Shown here: in pieces, positions 53,449 to 62,983 of the stretch | How positions within the stretch are numbered: position 1 is the first letter of the stretch | Layout of the letters: each line of letters opens with the position of its first letter | Assembly: GCA_016713405.1 (NCBI GenBank) | Contig: JADJPF010000022.1 | Span: 372,001 to 436,000 of the forward strand | DNA: 64,000 nucleotides | Origin: Blastocatellia bacterium | GTDB taxonomy: Bacteria > Acidobacteriota > Blastocatellia > Chloracidobacteriales > JADJPF01 | Direction: 5' to 3' | Notes under the pieces: generated by a model | Databases searched by the model: none | The model's input: only the letters and a program-made list of their open reading frames with translations | Told to the model about the DNA's origin: nothing | Translations under genes and position numbers: made by a program

Positions 53449-54624
53449 ATGATATTTCGTTTTACTACAGCGGGTGAATCTCATGGCAAAGCTTTAATTG
53501 CTGTAATAGAAGGCTTACCAGCAGGCTTGCCTATAGATATTGATTTTATTAATAACCAACTCTGGCGACGGCAACAAGGTTATGGCCGAGGCCATAGAAT
53601 GAAGATTGAGTCAGATAAAGTAGAAATAATGTCTGGTGTTCGTCATGGGTTAAGCTTAGGTTCACCTATTGCGTTAATGATAGAAAATAAAGACTTTAGT
53701 AACTGGCAAGATGTAATGTCGGTTGAAAAAGTTGAAATTGCAGAAGAAAAACGCACTCGTAAAGTAAAACGCCCTAGACCTGGACATGCTGATCTTGTAG
53801 GTGGACAAAAATATCAAACGCATGACCTAAGAGATATTTTAGAACGTTCTAGCGCACGAGAAACCGCAGCAAGAGTTGCTGTAGGAGCATTTGCTAAACT
53901 TTTACTAAAAGCTTTTGATATAGAAGTTATTAGCCATGTAATTATGCTAGGTGGTATTCCTGAAGTTCCTATCTTAGCTAGTTGGGAAGAAATTGCTAAA
54001 ATTCAGCAAGATACAGATTTAAGATGTGTAGATAAAGAAATTACCGAAGTAATGAAACAACATATTGATAAAGCCCGCGAAGCAGGAGATACATTAGGCG
54101 GAATCTTTGAGGTAATTGCTAGTAATATTCCTGTAGGCTTAGGTTCACATACTCAATGGGATTTGCGCATGGACGGACAACTTGCACAATCTATAATGTC
54201 AATACAGGCTGTTAAGGCCGTGGAAATAGGCTTTGGGACAGAATCAGCGCGTTTGGCTGGCTCGAAATTTCACGACGAAATCGGCTATAATAAAGAGAGA
54301 AGCCAGTTTACACGGCTAACTAACCGTGCAGGCGGTCTTGAAGGTGGAATGTCTAACGGGGAAGAAATTAGAATTAGAGGTTATCTAAAACCAATTTCAA
54401 CCTTACGTAAAGCACTACAAAGCGTAGACATTGACACAAAAGAGCTTTCAGTGGCGGCTTTTGAGCGTTCAGACATTACGGCTGTTCCGGCTGCTGGTGT
54501 AATTGGTGAAGCTGCGGTAGCTATTATACTAGCTGATGCAATGCGTAGGAAATTTGCAGGTGATTCATTAACAGAAATGCAGCAGAATTTTTTTAATTAT
54601 AGAAAACTGTTATCAACTTATTAG
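53449..54624 (+). CDS. aroC: Chorismate synthase
   Basis: The 391-residue FMN-dependent enzyme makes chorismate from EPSP, the last step of the shikimate pathway. Motifs: GESHGKALIAVIEGLPAGLPI at the N-terminus, 'RRQQGYGRGHRMKIE', 'RPGHADLVGGQKYQTHDLRDILERSSARETAARVA' and 'GSKFHDEIGY', 'GLEGGMSNGEEI'. The start at 53449 has no strong ribosome site but aligns with family starts. It lies in a same-direction housekeeping run, 20 bases after rimI. Confidence 0.97.
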   Translation: MIFRFTTAGESHGKALIAVIEGLPAGLPIDIDFINNQLWRRQQGYGRGHRMKIESDKVEIMSGVRHGLSLGSPIALMIENKDFSNWQDVMSVEKVEIAEEKRTRKVKRPRPGHADLVGGQKYQTHDLRDILERSSARETAARVAVGAFAKLLLKAFDIEVISHVIMLGGIPEVPILASWEEIAKIQQDTDLRCVDKEITEVMKQHIDKAREAGDTLGGIFEVIASNIPVGLGSHTQWDLRMDGQLAQSIMSIQAVKAVEIGFGTESARLAGSKFHDEIGYNKERSQFTRLTNRAGGLEGGMSNGEEIRIRGYLKPISTLRKALQSVDIDTKELSVAAFERSDITAVPAAGVIGEAAVAIILADAMRRKFAGDSLTEMQQNFFNYRKLLSTY

Positions 54625-54659
54625 CTTCAAATTAAGCAAATAGTGGTAGGGATGGATTT

Positions 54660-55172
54660 ATGATTTTACCAATTGTTAAATATGGTGAGTTAGTCTTAAC
54701 TAAAAAGGCTGCACCAGTAACAGAATTTAATGAAGAGTTACAAGAATTAGTCAAAAACATGTTTGAAACCATGTATGCTGCTCCAGGTGTTGGACTAGCA
54801 GCACCTCAAATTGGAGTTTCAAAACGCTTATTTGTAATGGATTGTTCTGGAGGGAAAAACCCAGAAGAAAAGCTAGTATTAATTAATCCAGAAATTGTTC
54901 AAACAGAAGGAAAACAAACAGGTGACGAAGGTTGTTTAAGTTTTCCTAATATTTACTTTGAAGTTACTCGACCAAAAAGACTTGTAGCACGTGCTTTTGA
55001 TGCTACAGGCAAAGAGTTTACCATTGATGCAATGGATTTAACTGCTAGATGTATTGCACATGAAAATGATCACTTAAATGGCGAATTATTTATTCAATAT
55101 CTTGGGCCATTAAAAAGAGAATTAGTAATGCGTAAGATCAAAAAACGCATCAAGTTAGGAGATTGGAAATAA
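54660..55172 (+). CDS. def: Peptide deformylase
   Basis: The 170-residue protein has the three family motifs: GVGLAAPQIG (residues ~43-52), EGCLSFP (metal-binding Cys) and HENDHLNG (HExxH). It removes the N-formyl group from nascent proteins, using Fe2+ or Zn2+. It is followed directly by fmt, the classical def-fmt pair, with 8 bases between the stop and the chosen fmt start. Confidence 0.97.
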   Translation: MILPIVKYGELVLTKKAAPVTEFNEELQELVKNMFETMYAAPGVGLAAPQIGVSKRLFVMDCSGGKNPEEKLVLINPEIVQTEGKQTGDEGCLSFPNIYFEVTRPKRLVARAFDATGKEFTIDAMDLTARCIAHENDHLNGELFIQYLGPLKRELVMRKIKKRIKLGDWK

Positions 55173-55180
55173 CCAACTCT

Positions 55181-56119
55181 ATGAAAATAGTATTTTTAGG
55201 GACACCTGAATGGGCTGTCCCTTCCTTTGAACGTATTATTGCAGATGGACATGAAGTATTAGCTGTTTTTACTCAACCAGATAAACCGGCTGGACGTGGT
55301 AATAAACTTCATCCACCACCTGTTAAACAGGCGGCTTTAGCCCATCAACTAACAGTTTACCAACCAACCAAAGTTCGCACTCCAGAGTTTCAACAACTTT
55401 TTGATTCCCTAGCCCCAGACGTTGCAATTATTGTAGCTTATGGGAGGATTATTCCTGAATGGATACTAAAAATTCCTAAATATGGTTTTATTAATGTTCA
55501 TTTCTCATTACTTCCAGCTTATCGAGGTGCAGCACCTATTAATTGGGCAATTGTTAATGGAGAAAAGCAAACAGGAATCACCACAATGCAGTTAGTTCCA
55601 GAACTTGATGCTGGAGATATTTTACTTCAACAAGCAACAGAAATTTCTGATTTAGAAACGGCTGAAGAATTAGGTAAACGGTTAAGTTTTTTAGGTGCTG
55701 AACTACTTTCGCAAACTTTAGACAAGTTGCTTTCAATTACTCCTCAAAAACAAGATCATGAAAAGGCTACCTTTGCGCCCATTCTTAAGCGGGAAGATGG
55801 AAAAATTAATTGGCAAGAAATGACTGCTCAAGAGGTGGCTTTACGTGTAAGAGGCTTTCAGCCCTGGCCCGGTGCTTACACACTCTTAAAAGGTACTAGG
55901 TTAATTATTTGGCAAGCTAAGGTTAAAAATGCAGTTTTATCTGGCAATAATCAGCCAGGAACGATTGTTCAAGCCGATAAAAATGGTATAGTGATAGCTT
56001 GCAATCAATCCACTGCATTAACAATATTAGAACTTCAACTAGAAGGACGTAAACGCTTACAAGTAAGAGACTTTCTTAATGGGATTCCCTTACAAGTAGA
56101 TGAATCACTTGACGGATAA
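55181..56119 (+). CDS. fmt: Methionyl-tRNA formyltransferase
   Basis: I chose the ATG at 55181 (MKIVFLGTPEWAVP), the family-typical start; the longer frame overlaps def. Motifs: 'AVFTQPDKPAGRG', 'INVHFSLLPAYRGAAPINWAIVNGEKQTGIT' and 'LDAGDILLQ', then the C-terminal tRNA-binding domain (RVRGFQPWPGAYTLL). It formylates initiator Met-tRNA with 10-formyl-THF, whose source enzyme is fhs at 28.5 kb. At 312 residues the length is normal. Confidence 0.97.
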   Translation: MKIVFLGTPEWAVPSFERIIADGHEVLAVFTQPDKPAGRGNKLHPPPVKQAALAHQLTVYQPTKVRTPEFQQLFDSLAPDVAIIVAYGRIIPEWILKIPKYGFINVHFSLLPAYRGAAPINWAIVNGEKQTGITTMQLVPELDAGDILLQQATEISDLETAEELGKRLSFLGAELLSQTLDKLLSITPQKQDHEKATFAPILKREDGKINWQEMTAQEVALRVRGFQPWPGAYTLLKGTRLIIWQAKVKNAVLSGNNQPGTIVQADKNGIVIACNQSTALTILELQLEGRKRLQVRDFLNGIPLQVDESLDG

Positions 56120-56175
56120 ATAATATGTTAGTCTTTGAATCAAATCCCCAACTCCTAGCAGGAGTAAAAACGCCT

Positions 56176-57177
56176 ATGTCTGTCGAGCTAATGAACGATA
56201 CAGAAACTTTAAGCTTAGAAAAAGAACTACAAAAACTAGAGCAACAAATTAATGAATTGCTAAAAAACCGTTCTGAGCAGAATTTATCTACAGAACTAAA
56301 AGCAGAAATTGATGTTTTACGCTCTAGGATTGATGAGCTACAACAAAAAATCCATTCACGCCTTAGCCCTATGGATAGAGTGCGAAATGCTCGACATCAG
56401 GATAGGCCCTACACTTTAGACTTTGCTCATTTGGTTTTTGAAAACTTTCAAGAAATTCATGGCGACCGACGTTATGCAGACGATTCAGCGTTGGTATGTG
56501 GATTTGCTCAATTTTTAGGTGAACCAGTGATGATTATTGGACACCAAAAAGCAAATCTTAAAAGTCGTAAAACCGAAGATCGCAAGATGCGTAATTTTGG
56601 TATGCCAAAACCAGAAGGTTATCGTAAAGCCTTGCGGGTGATGAAGTTAGCTGAAAAGTTTAACCGTCCAATTTTTTGTTTTATTGACACACCAGGTGCT
56701 TATCCAGGCATTGAAGCAGAAGAACGAGGACAAGCCGAAGCTATAGCAAGAAATTTAATTGAAATGGCTAGAATTCGTGTTCCAATAATCATTACTGTCA
56801 CTGGGGAAGGTGGTTCTGGAGGGGCATTAGCTATAGGTGTTGGTGATATAGTTTATATTTTAGAAAATGCTGTTTATTCTGTAATTTCTCCAGAAGGTTG
56901 TGCTGCAATTTTATGGAAAGACTCAGCTAAAGCAGATAAAGCGGCTGAAAGTATGAAGATAACAGCACAGGATCTAAAAGCTTTAGGTATTATAGATGAA
57001 ATAATTCCTGAACCTAAAGGCGGCGCACATAAAGACTATGAAACAATGGCAAATATATTAAAAGAGCGTCTTGCTATTGCTTTAGCAAGTATTCGTGAAC
57101 TACCTATCACAGAAATGCTAGAGCGTCGTTATGAAAAATTCCGCTCTATGGGTGCTTTTGAAGAAAGATTTTTATAA
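56176..57177 (+). CDS. accA: Acetyl-CoA carboxylase carboxyltransferase subunit alpha
   Basis: I chose the ATG at 56176 (MSVELMNDTE) because AGGAG (56160-56164) precedes it; an in-frame ATG at 56125 would add 17 residues. An N-terminal coiled coil (LEKELQKLEQQINELLKNR ... IDELQQKI) is followed by the carboxyltransferase domain: 'RPYTLDFAHLVFENFQEIHGDR', 'ADDSALVCGFAQF', 'FCFIDTPGAYPGIEAEERGQAEAIA', 'VTGEGGSGGALAIG' and 'SVISPEGCAAILWKD'. It makes malonyl-CoA with AccD, which is not in this window. It ends the housekeeping run. Confidence 0.95.
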   Translation: MSVELMNDTETLSLEKELQKLEQQINELLKNRSEQNLSTELKAEIDVLRSRIDELQQKIHSRLSPMDRVRNARHQDRPYTLDFAHLVFENFQEIHGDRRYADDSALVCGFAQFLGEPVMIIGHQKANLKSRKTEDRKMRNFGMPKPEGYRKALRVMKLAEKFNRPIFCFIDTPGAYPGIEAEERGQAEAIARNLIEMARIRVPIIITVTGEGGSGGALAIGVGDIVYILENAVYSVISPEGCAAILWKDSAKADKAAESMKITAQDLKALGIIDEIIPEPKGGAHKDYETMANILKERLAIALASIRELPITEMLERRYEKFRSMGAFEERFL

Positions 57178-57252
57178 GTTTTAAACCTATATTGTTGAGT
57201 CCTTTTGTTTGACTTTTAGCACAATACCAAAAAGTAAAATAGTTGGTTGATT

Positions 57253-58152
57253 ATGCTAAAAGCACACTGGAAAGATATGGATAAGTTTATAAAACAAGTA
57301 AAAGAAACAGTTGCTATTTACAATGGAGACTGTTTTGATTGTCTTGGAGATCTAAAAAACGAGTCTATAGACCTTATCTTTGCTGATCCTCCTTACAACA
57401 TCGGAAAAATTTTTGGTGATTTTATTGATAGTTGGCCGTCTGATAAACATTATGCTGAATGGTGTTACAAATGGTTAGAACTTTGCATTAAAAAGTTAAA
57501 ACCTAATGGTAGTCTTTACGTAATGACTAGCACACAAGCAATGCCATATATTGATTTATGGTTGCGCGAAAGATTAACGATTCTTTCACGCATTGTTTGG
57601 CATTATGATAGTTCAGGGGTTCAAGCAAAAAAACACTTTGGTTCATTGTATGAGCCAATTCTTTTTTGTGTAAAAGATCCCAAAAACTATACTTTTAATG
57701 CTACAGATATAGAGGTTGAAGCAAAAACAGGCGCCACACGCAAGCTTATTGATTATAGAAAAGAAATACCTACCCAATATAAAACTACTAAGGTACCAGG
57801 CAATACATGGTATATACCTAGAGTACGATACCGAATGTTAGAATATGAAAATCATCCAAGCCAAAAACCAGAAGCTCTTTTAGAGAGAATTATTAAGGCT
57901 AGCAGTAACCCAAAAGATATTGTACTTGATCCATTTGCAGGGACTTTTACAACTTGTGCTGTTGCACAAAGATTTGATCGTAAATCCATTGGCATTGAGT
58001 TGCAATCTGAATATTTTAAGATTGGATTACGAAGACTTAGTATTTCTAGCCATTTTAATGGGGAAGAACTGAAACCTTTAGAAAAAAATTTTATAAGAAA
58101 AAGTAGTAACCTTTCTATAGAACTAAAACAAGACAGCCTTTTTGATGTATAA
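57253..58152 (+). CDS. Type II DNA methyltransferase (beta-class, adenine-N6 or cytosine-N4)
   Basis: The longer frame begins at a TTG (57247); I chose ATG 57253, although an ATG at 57277 is possible. The catalytic motif IV is DPPYNIGKIFGDF (near residue 47), and the AdoMet site (LDPFAGTFTTCAVAQRFDRKSIGIEL) comes near residue 225, so the order IV to I is that of beta-class methyltransferases. DPPY favours N6-adenine but does not settle it. The target-recognition part lies between (~100-200), with 'HPSQKPEALLERII'. The stop overlaps the restriction gene by 8 bases. It probably protects host DNA from the downstream nuclease. Confidence 0.9.
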   Translation: MLKAHWKDMDKFIKQVKETVAIYNGDCFDCLGDLKNESIDLIFADPPYNIGKIFGDFIDSWPSDKHYAEWCYKWLELCIKKLKPNGSLYVMTSTQAMPYIDLWLRERLTILSRIVWHYDSSGVQAKKHFGSLYEPILFCVKDPKNYTFNATDIEVEAKTGATRKLIDYRKEIPTQYKTTKVPGNTWYIPRVRYRMLEYENHPSQKPEALLERIIKASSNPKDIVLDPFAGTFTTCAVAQRFDRKSIGIELQSEYFKIGLRRLSISSHFNGEELKPLEKNFIRKSSNLSIELKQDSLFDV

Positions 58153-59296
58153 ATTTGAAATTACTAATCACACATTTACATCTGTTATTCTTGGTATTCT
58201 TGAAGTGCATTTTGGGGATTATGCTAAAGATGTATTTGAGGCAAGCCCTTTACTTGGATATTTAAACAATAAAACAAAAGCTGCAAATCGAGGCTCAAAA
58301 GCGCGAGGAGCTTTTGCAAATCATTATGCTTTATATGTTGTGATTGAAGATTATATAAATAATGGCTTTTTTTATGAAAAAACAAAACTTTCATACTCAA
58401 AATATGAAGGGGCAAAATTCTCTGATTTATTTCGTAGACAAAGAGAATTACCTTTTGGTAGAAAGCTACAAAACCATGCTCTAAATGCCCGCTTAAATGA
58501 TGAATTTAAGAAATTTTATCCTACACTGGGCAAACAACCTATAGTTCGTGATGTTGAAAAACAAAGATATTGGATTCAAGAAGATTTGCTAAAAGTAAAA
58601 ATTAGAAAAAAAGATGGTGAAGACTTTACTTACAACATAGCAAAAGCGGTTATTAACATAATTGAATCTTATATAGCCACAAAAAAAGCTGCATTTGAAA
58701 ACTTTCTTGAAGTATGTAAAAAAATAGTAGATTTTGGAGAAGAAAAAGCTGATAAGGCAATGGAGTTTATTGTAGAGCAATTAAACCCAGATGTAGATGC
58801 AAGAATTTTTGAAATTGTTAGTTATGCTGTACTTAAAGCTATGTATGAACAACAAACAATTTGGATTGGAAATGAAAAAGAGACAGTTGTTGAAAAAGCA
58901 TTAACTTTATATAAAACAGGAAGGACAAATGCTAATGATGGGGGGATAGATTTTGTTATGAAGCCCATAGGTAGGTTTTTCCAAGTCACTGAAACAACAG
59001 ATGTAAGCAAATATTTTTTGGACATTGACAAAGTGCAAAAGTTTCCTATCACTTTTGTTATTAAATCAGATGAAACAACTAATAAAATTTGTGAACAAAT
59101 TAAAATTCAAGCAATGGCAAAATACAAGATCGAGTCTGTAGTAGAATCTTATATGCAGGCTATTGAAGAAATAATTAACATTCAAAGCTTGGTCAGTATT
59201 TTTATGGAAATTGTGAAAAGTGGAAAAATTGAAAAAGTAATGAACGAAATCGTGGTTCAAAGCAAACTCGAATTTAATTACAATGAGGAAGTCTAA
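58145..59296 (+). CDS. Putative type II restriction endonuclease
   Basis: I chose the ATG at 58145, overlapping the methyltransferase end; 58142 is a TTG. The first ~200 residues are helical and Lys/Glu-rich with no motif I know. In the C-terminal third, 'NDGGIDFVMKPIGRFFQVTET' resembles a PD-(D/E)xK core of the GGxD...QxxE type (Asp and Gln-Val-Thr-Glu), and a strand with 'PITFVIKSDE' follows. The 383-residue length and strict coupling to a methyltransferase support restriction activity. I cannot name the recognition sequence; an ApaLI-like family membership crossed my mind but is not supported by anything I can check. Confidence 0.72.
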   Translation: MYKFEITNHTFTSVILGILEVHFGDYAKDVFEASPLLGYLNNKTKAANRGSKARGAFANHYALYVVIEDYINNGFFYEKTKLSYSKYEGAKFSDLFRRQRELPFGRKLQNHALNARLNDEFKKFYPTLGKQPIVRDVEKQRYWIQEDLLKVKIRKKDGEDFTYNIAKAVINIIESYIATKKAAFENFLEVCKKIVDFGEEKADKAMEFIVEQLNPDVDARIFEIVSYAVLKAMYEQQTIWIGNEKETVVEKALTLYKTGRTNANDGGIDFVMKPIGRFFQVTETTDVSKYFLDIDKVQKFPITFVIKSDETTNKICEQIKIQAMAKYKIESVVESYMQAIEEIINIQSLVSIFMEIVKSGKIEKVMNEIVVQSKLEFNYNEEV

Positions 59297-59325
59297 AAGG
59301 TCAAAATAGAAAAGTCTTGCCAAGT

Positions 59326-59358
59326 TTCAGCAGACGCATATTTGCTACGCCTGCTGAA
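59326..59358. terminator. Hairpin between the restriction gene and the PDZ gene
   Basis: Arms TTCAGCAG / CTGCTGAA with a 17-nt spacer between two convergent genes; a short T/A-rich stretch follows on the plus strand. A bidirectional terminator is plausible. Confidence 0.5.
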
Positions 59359-59383
59359 TTTCTGAAAAATTAGCGAGTTAAGC

Positions 59384-60493
59384 TTAAAGATAAATATCAA
59401 GATCTCCAACAAAGTTTTCGTCAAAGTCAAAATTAAAATCAGGGATGTGGATCTCAGGTAAATCTTTTAGTTCTTTTAATTCAATAGGTGGAATAGGTGG
59501 AATAGGTGGAATAGGTGGAATAGCAAAATCTTCCAACTCTACTAAAGCTTGTGGTTCAGCAGGAAAATAGAAATTAAAATTTTCTCCTGGTTCAGGTCTA
59601 GCTTCTAAATTGGCTCTCAATTCTATCTTTTGTCGATTACGTATAACTATTAATCGTGCTTCTCCAGACTCAATCTTACTTACTTCTTTACGTAAATCAC
59701 GACTATTTCTAATTACATTTCCATTAATTTCAACAATTACATCACCTGCTTGAAGACCTGCTTTAGATGCTGGGCTATTTTCTGAAACATTAGAAACTAA
59801 AACTCCTTGCTCTTTTTCTACTCCAAAATATTTGCCTAATTGATCAGTGAGTTCTTGAACGCTAACACCTAAACGACCACGCCCAAAAGCAAAAAAGAAT
59901 TTGTCAGTTTTACCTTCTGCACGGGCTTTTTCAAATTCTTTTTTGTATTTTTCTATGGCTTCGTGGGACTGTTCTAAAGCTTTTTTGCGAACTTCCCCTG
60001 CTTTTTCAAGAGCTTTTCTATGTTCTTCACCTCGACCATATGAGAAAGCATAAAAGTCTTTTTCTAAGGATTTATCTAAAGTAAAACTTAACAGTTGAGA
60101 ATTACTACCTCGAATAATACGTAAAGATGTAGATTTACCAAATTCTACTTCTTGTAATTTTCTTCGCAGGTCTTGATAAGATTCAATAGCTTTACCATCA
60201 AGTTCTACAATTACATCTCCAGCTTTTAGTCCAGCGCGATCTGCTGCGCTATCTTTTAGTACCTCTTTAACTAAAACAGCACGTTTTTCACCAAGGTTTA
60301 GTTCTTGAGCGCGTTCTTTAGATAAACGGCCAGCAATAATTCCTAAGCGTTTGCCTCCAAATACCATTGTTATTTTTGATCTAGAGTTGTCTAATTCTTC
60401 TTTTTTCTTATCAGTTTGTGCTGTTGTTGCAGTTTGTAATCCAAGTATTAAAGAAAGTGCTAAGGTTAGTCCTAGTTTTGTGGACTTAAACAT
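59384..60493 (-). CDS. Exported double-PDZ protein
   Basis: A signal peptide (KLGLTLALSLILGLQTATTAQ) is followed by two PDZ domains (~residues 45-140 and ~205-295). Each has 'G.i.g' style carboxylate loops and the conserved 'aGLkaGDvIveldG' core (DSAADRAGLKAGDVIVELDGKAI; NSPASKAGLQAGDVIVEINGNVI). A helical, charged linker joins them (~150-195). No trypsin-like or other protease domain is present. The tail carries an IPP repeat (IPPIPPIPPIPPI) encoded by a 9-bp tandem repeat near 59484-59522, then acidic residues. It probably binds protein C-termini in the periplasm as a chaperone or scaffold. Confidence 0.88.
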   Translation of the reverse strand: MFKSTKLGLTLALSLILGLQTATTAQTDKKKEELDNSRSKITMVFGGKRLGIIAGRLSKERAQELNLGEKRAVLVKEVLKDSAADRAGLKAGDVIVELDGKAIESYQDLRRKLQEVEFGKSTSLRIIRGSNSQLLSFTLDKSLEKDFYAFSYGRGEEHRKALEKAGEVRKKALEQSHEAIEKYKKEFEKARAEGKTDKFFFAFGRGRLGVSVQELTDQLGKYFGVEKEQGVLVSNVSENSPASKAGLQAGDVIVEINGNVIRNSRDLRKEVSKIESGEARLIVIRNRQKIELRANLEARPEPGENFNFYFPAEPQALVELEDFAIPPIPPIPPIPPIELKELKDLPEIHIPDFNFDFDENFVGDLDIYL

Positions 60494-60604
60494 ATATATC
60501 TCCTTACCATTTGTTTATATATTTTGCTGGGGTTTATTGGACTTTCACGCAAAACTATGCTTAAAAGTTCCAAAAGCTTTGGAGATATTTTGTTTTATCA
60601 AAGT

Positions 60605-62506
60605 TTATTGGCTTAGTACCTCTTTAACAAGTTTTAGTAATTTTTCTGTAGTATAAGGTTTTTGTAGCACTCCATTGATATTATAAGCTTCATCATTTAC
60701 TACATTTATTGTACTAACACCACTAGCAAGAATTACTTTAATAGTGGGATCTATTTTTCTTAGAGCTTTTATTGTAGTAAGTCCATCCATAAAAGGCATA
60801 ATATTATCTGTAATTACTAAAGAGATTCTTTCTTTTTCTTGTAAATAATTTGCAATGGCTTCTGTTCCATCATTTGCAGTTAAAACCTCATAATTGCTGG
60901 CTTCTAAAGTAGCTTTGGTGATTTCTCTAACAGAAATTTCATCATCAACAACTAATATCATTTCTCCTTGACCAGCAAATAAATCATAAGGCTCTTTTTC
61001 TGCAACTGAGACTTCTTTTACTTCTGATGCAGGTAAATGGATCTTAAACTTAGTTCCATATTTAATTTTACTCTCTAGCGTAATAAATCCATCGTGAGCT
61101 TTAACTATACTTATTACTGTAGGCAGACCTAAACCTGTTCCTTTACCTATTTCTTTGGTGGTAAAAAATGGTTCATATATTTTTGACATTGTTTCAATTG
61201 ACATACCTTCGCCAGTGTCAGCAATTTCTATAACAACATGTGGGCCAACTTTTGCTTCCTCGCTAATTTGAGCATAATTTTCATCAATAAATAAATTATC
61301 TATACTAATAGATAGAGTACCTCCATTAGGCATAGCATCGCGAGCATTAACACAGAGATTCATTAAAACCTGGTGAATTTGTGTAGTATCAGCTAAAACA
61401 CTCCAAATATCTTTTTTTATACTAATTAATGGGTTGATATTTTTAGGGAAAGTTTCTCTAATAACTTTCTCAACTTCTGAGACTAAATGGCTAATTTGTA
61501 TTGCTATTCTTTGACTTTCTAGCCCACGTCCAAAAGAAAGTACCTGTTTAACTAAATCAGCACCTCTTTGAGAACTATCTTCCAACATATTAAGTAGTTT
61601 TTGGCTTCTCTCATCTGGAAGACGTTTTTTTAATATTTGGATAAACATCATTATTGGAGCAAGAACATTATTTAAGTCATGAGCAATACCACTTGCTAAA
61701 GCTCCAATACATTCCATTCTTTGGGCCCGTAAAAATTGTGCTTCTAACTTTTTTTTCTCTGTAATATCTGTATTAACTACTAGTAATGTTTGTAAGAAAC
61801 TAGGTTCACCTTTAATTAAAGCTTGACGACTTTCTACAATAATTTCTCTATTAACTTTATTAACTTGTTTTAATTCCCCAAACCATTCTCCTTTTTCAAG
61901 AACATTTTTAGTAGTGGTAGAAAAAAGGGAAGGCTCTTTCTTAAAAGTTATATCTTTAATATTTCTACCAAGGGTTTCTTCAGCCGTCCACCCATAAAGA
62001 CGTTCTGATCCCTTACTCCAAAACAAAATATTACCTTCTAAATCTAGTTCTTGAATTGCATCAGGAACAATATTAATTAAAGTTGCTTGCCTATGAATTT
62101 CTACTTCTGCCATTTTACGTTGAGTACGCTCTTGTTTTTCCCGTAAGGCACGAAAGACAGAAGGAATAAGTTTTGAAAGCCGGTTTTTAAGTACATAATC
62201 AGTTGCACCATTCTTAAAACCTTCTATTGCTGCATCTTCTCCAATTGTCCCAGAAATATAAATAAATGGGGTATCAGGGGTTTTTTCTTTTGCTATTTCT
62301 AAAGCTTTTGCTCCACTAAATGAAGGTATAGAATAATCTGAAAAAATCAGATCAAACTTTTGTGTTTGAACAGCTTTAACATATGATTCCCGATTGCTAA
62401 CCTGTAGGATTTCAAACTTTACGCCTTCAGAATCTAGTATCTCTTTAACTAATTCTGCATCATTAGGGTTATCTTCTAGGTGTAGTATTTTAATTTTTGT
62501 TTCCAT
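60605..62506 (-). CDS. Hybrid sensor histidine kinase (REC-PAS-HisKA-HATPase-REC)
   Basis: Domains in order: receiver 1 (~5-120, KILHLEDNPNDAELV, phospho-Asp in FDLIFSDYSIP), PAS (~140-255, 'LDLEGNILFWSKGSERLYGWTAEETLGRN'), HisKA (~265-330, phospho-His in SGIAHDLNNVLAPI), HATPase (~375-490, NLCVNARDAMPNGGTL, DTGEGMS, GKGTGLGLPTV) and receiver 2 (~515-630, ILVVDDEISVREI, DNIMPFMDG). It is cytoplasmic, without transmembrane helices. It follows the response regulator at 62526 in the same direction, 19 bases away. The signal is unknown. Confidence 0.93.
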   Translation of the reverse strand: METKIKILHLEDNPNDAELVKEILDSEGVKFEILQVSNRESYVKAVQTQKFDLIFSDYSIPSFSGAKALEIAKEKTPDTPFIYISGTIGEDAAIEGFKNGATDYVLKNRLSKLIPSVFRALREKQERTQRKMAEVEIHRQATLINIVPDAIQELDLEGNILFWSKGSERLYGWTAEETLGRNIKDITFKKEPSLFSTTTKNVLEKGEWFGELKQVNKVNREIIVESRQALIKGEPSFLQTLLVVNTDITEKKKLEAQFLRAQRMECIGALASGIAHDLNNVLAPIMMFIQILKKRLPDERSQKLLNMLEDSSQRGADLVKQVLSFGRGLESQRIAIQISHLVSEVEKVIRETFPKNINPLISIKKDIWSVLADTTQIHQVLMNLCVNARDAMPNGGTLSISIDNLFIDENYAQISEEAKVGPHVVIEIADTGEGMSIETMSKIYEPFFTTKEIGKGTGLGLPTVISIVKAHDGFITLESKIKYGTKFKIHLPASEVKEVSVAEKEPYDLFAGQGEMILVVDDEISVREITKATLEASNYEVLTANDGTEAIANYLQEKERISLVITDNIMPFMDGLTTIKALRKIDPTIKVILASGVSTINVVNDEAYNINGVLQKPYTTEKLLKLVKEVLSQ

Positions 62507-62525
62507 ATAGTTTTATATTAATAAC

Positions 62526-62972
62526 TTATACAATTTTACTTGGAGGAGGTTCATTAATTACAGCCCAAAATAAACCAATTTCTTTAACAGCAGTAATAAA
62601 TTGTTGAAAGTCTACAGGCTTTACCACATAAGCATTTGCTCCTAAATTATAACTAATAACTAAGTCTTTTTCTTCTCTTGAAGAAGTTAACATAACAACA
62701 GGGATTGTTTTTAATTTTTCATCATCCCGAATTTGTTTTAGAACTTCTAACCCATTAACTTTTGGCATTTTTATATCTAGGAGAATTACTGCGGGGTTTC
62801 CATTTGTTCTGTTGCTAAAGCTTCCTTGGCAGTAAAGATAGTCTAATGCTTCTGAGCCATCTCGCACAACTATAACTTCATTTGCTAAATTATGTTCACC
62901 TAATGCTTCTAATGATAGTTCAACATCATTAGGGTTATCTTCTGCCAGTAAAATTTTATGTACTTTTGCCAT
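62526..62972 (-). CDS. Stand-alone response regulator (Rcp1-like CheY type)
   Basis: A single receiver domain of 148 residues: acidic pocket in 'ILLAEDNPNDVELSLEAL', phospho-Asp in VILLDIKMPKVNGLEVL, Thr/Ser in VVMLTSSREEKD and Lys in YVVKPVDFQQF. The extra loop 'CQGSFSNRTNGNP' between helix and strand is typical of Rcp1-like regulators that receive phosphate from histidine kinases. No output domain, so it relays to other proteins, such as the two adjacent kinases. It sits 11 bases from the upstream kinase gene. Confidence 0.92.
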   Translation of the reverse strand: MAKVHKILLAEDNPNDVELSLEALGEHNLANEVIVVRDGSEALDYLYCQGSFSNRTNGNPAVILLDIKMPKVNGLEVLKQIRDDEKLKTIPVVMLTSSREEKDLVISYNLGANAYVVKPVDFQQFITAVKEIGLFWAVINEPPPSKIV

Positions 62973-62983
62973 AAATTAAACTC

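Noticed and set aside
56125..56175. Longer accA start
   Set aside because: The ATG at 56176 has AGGAG upstream and matches usual AccA starts; the longer start has only a weak site, though it is not excluded.
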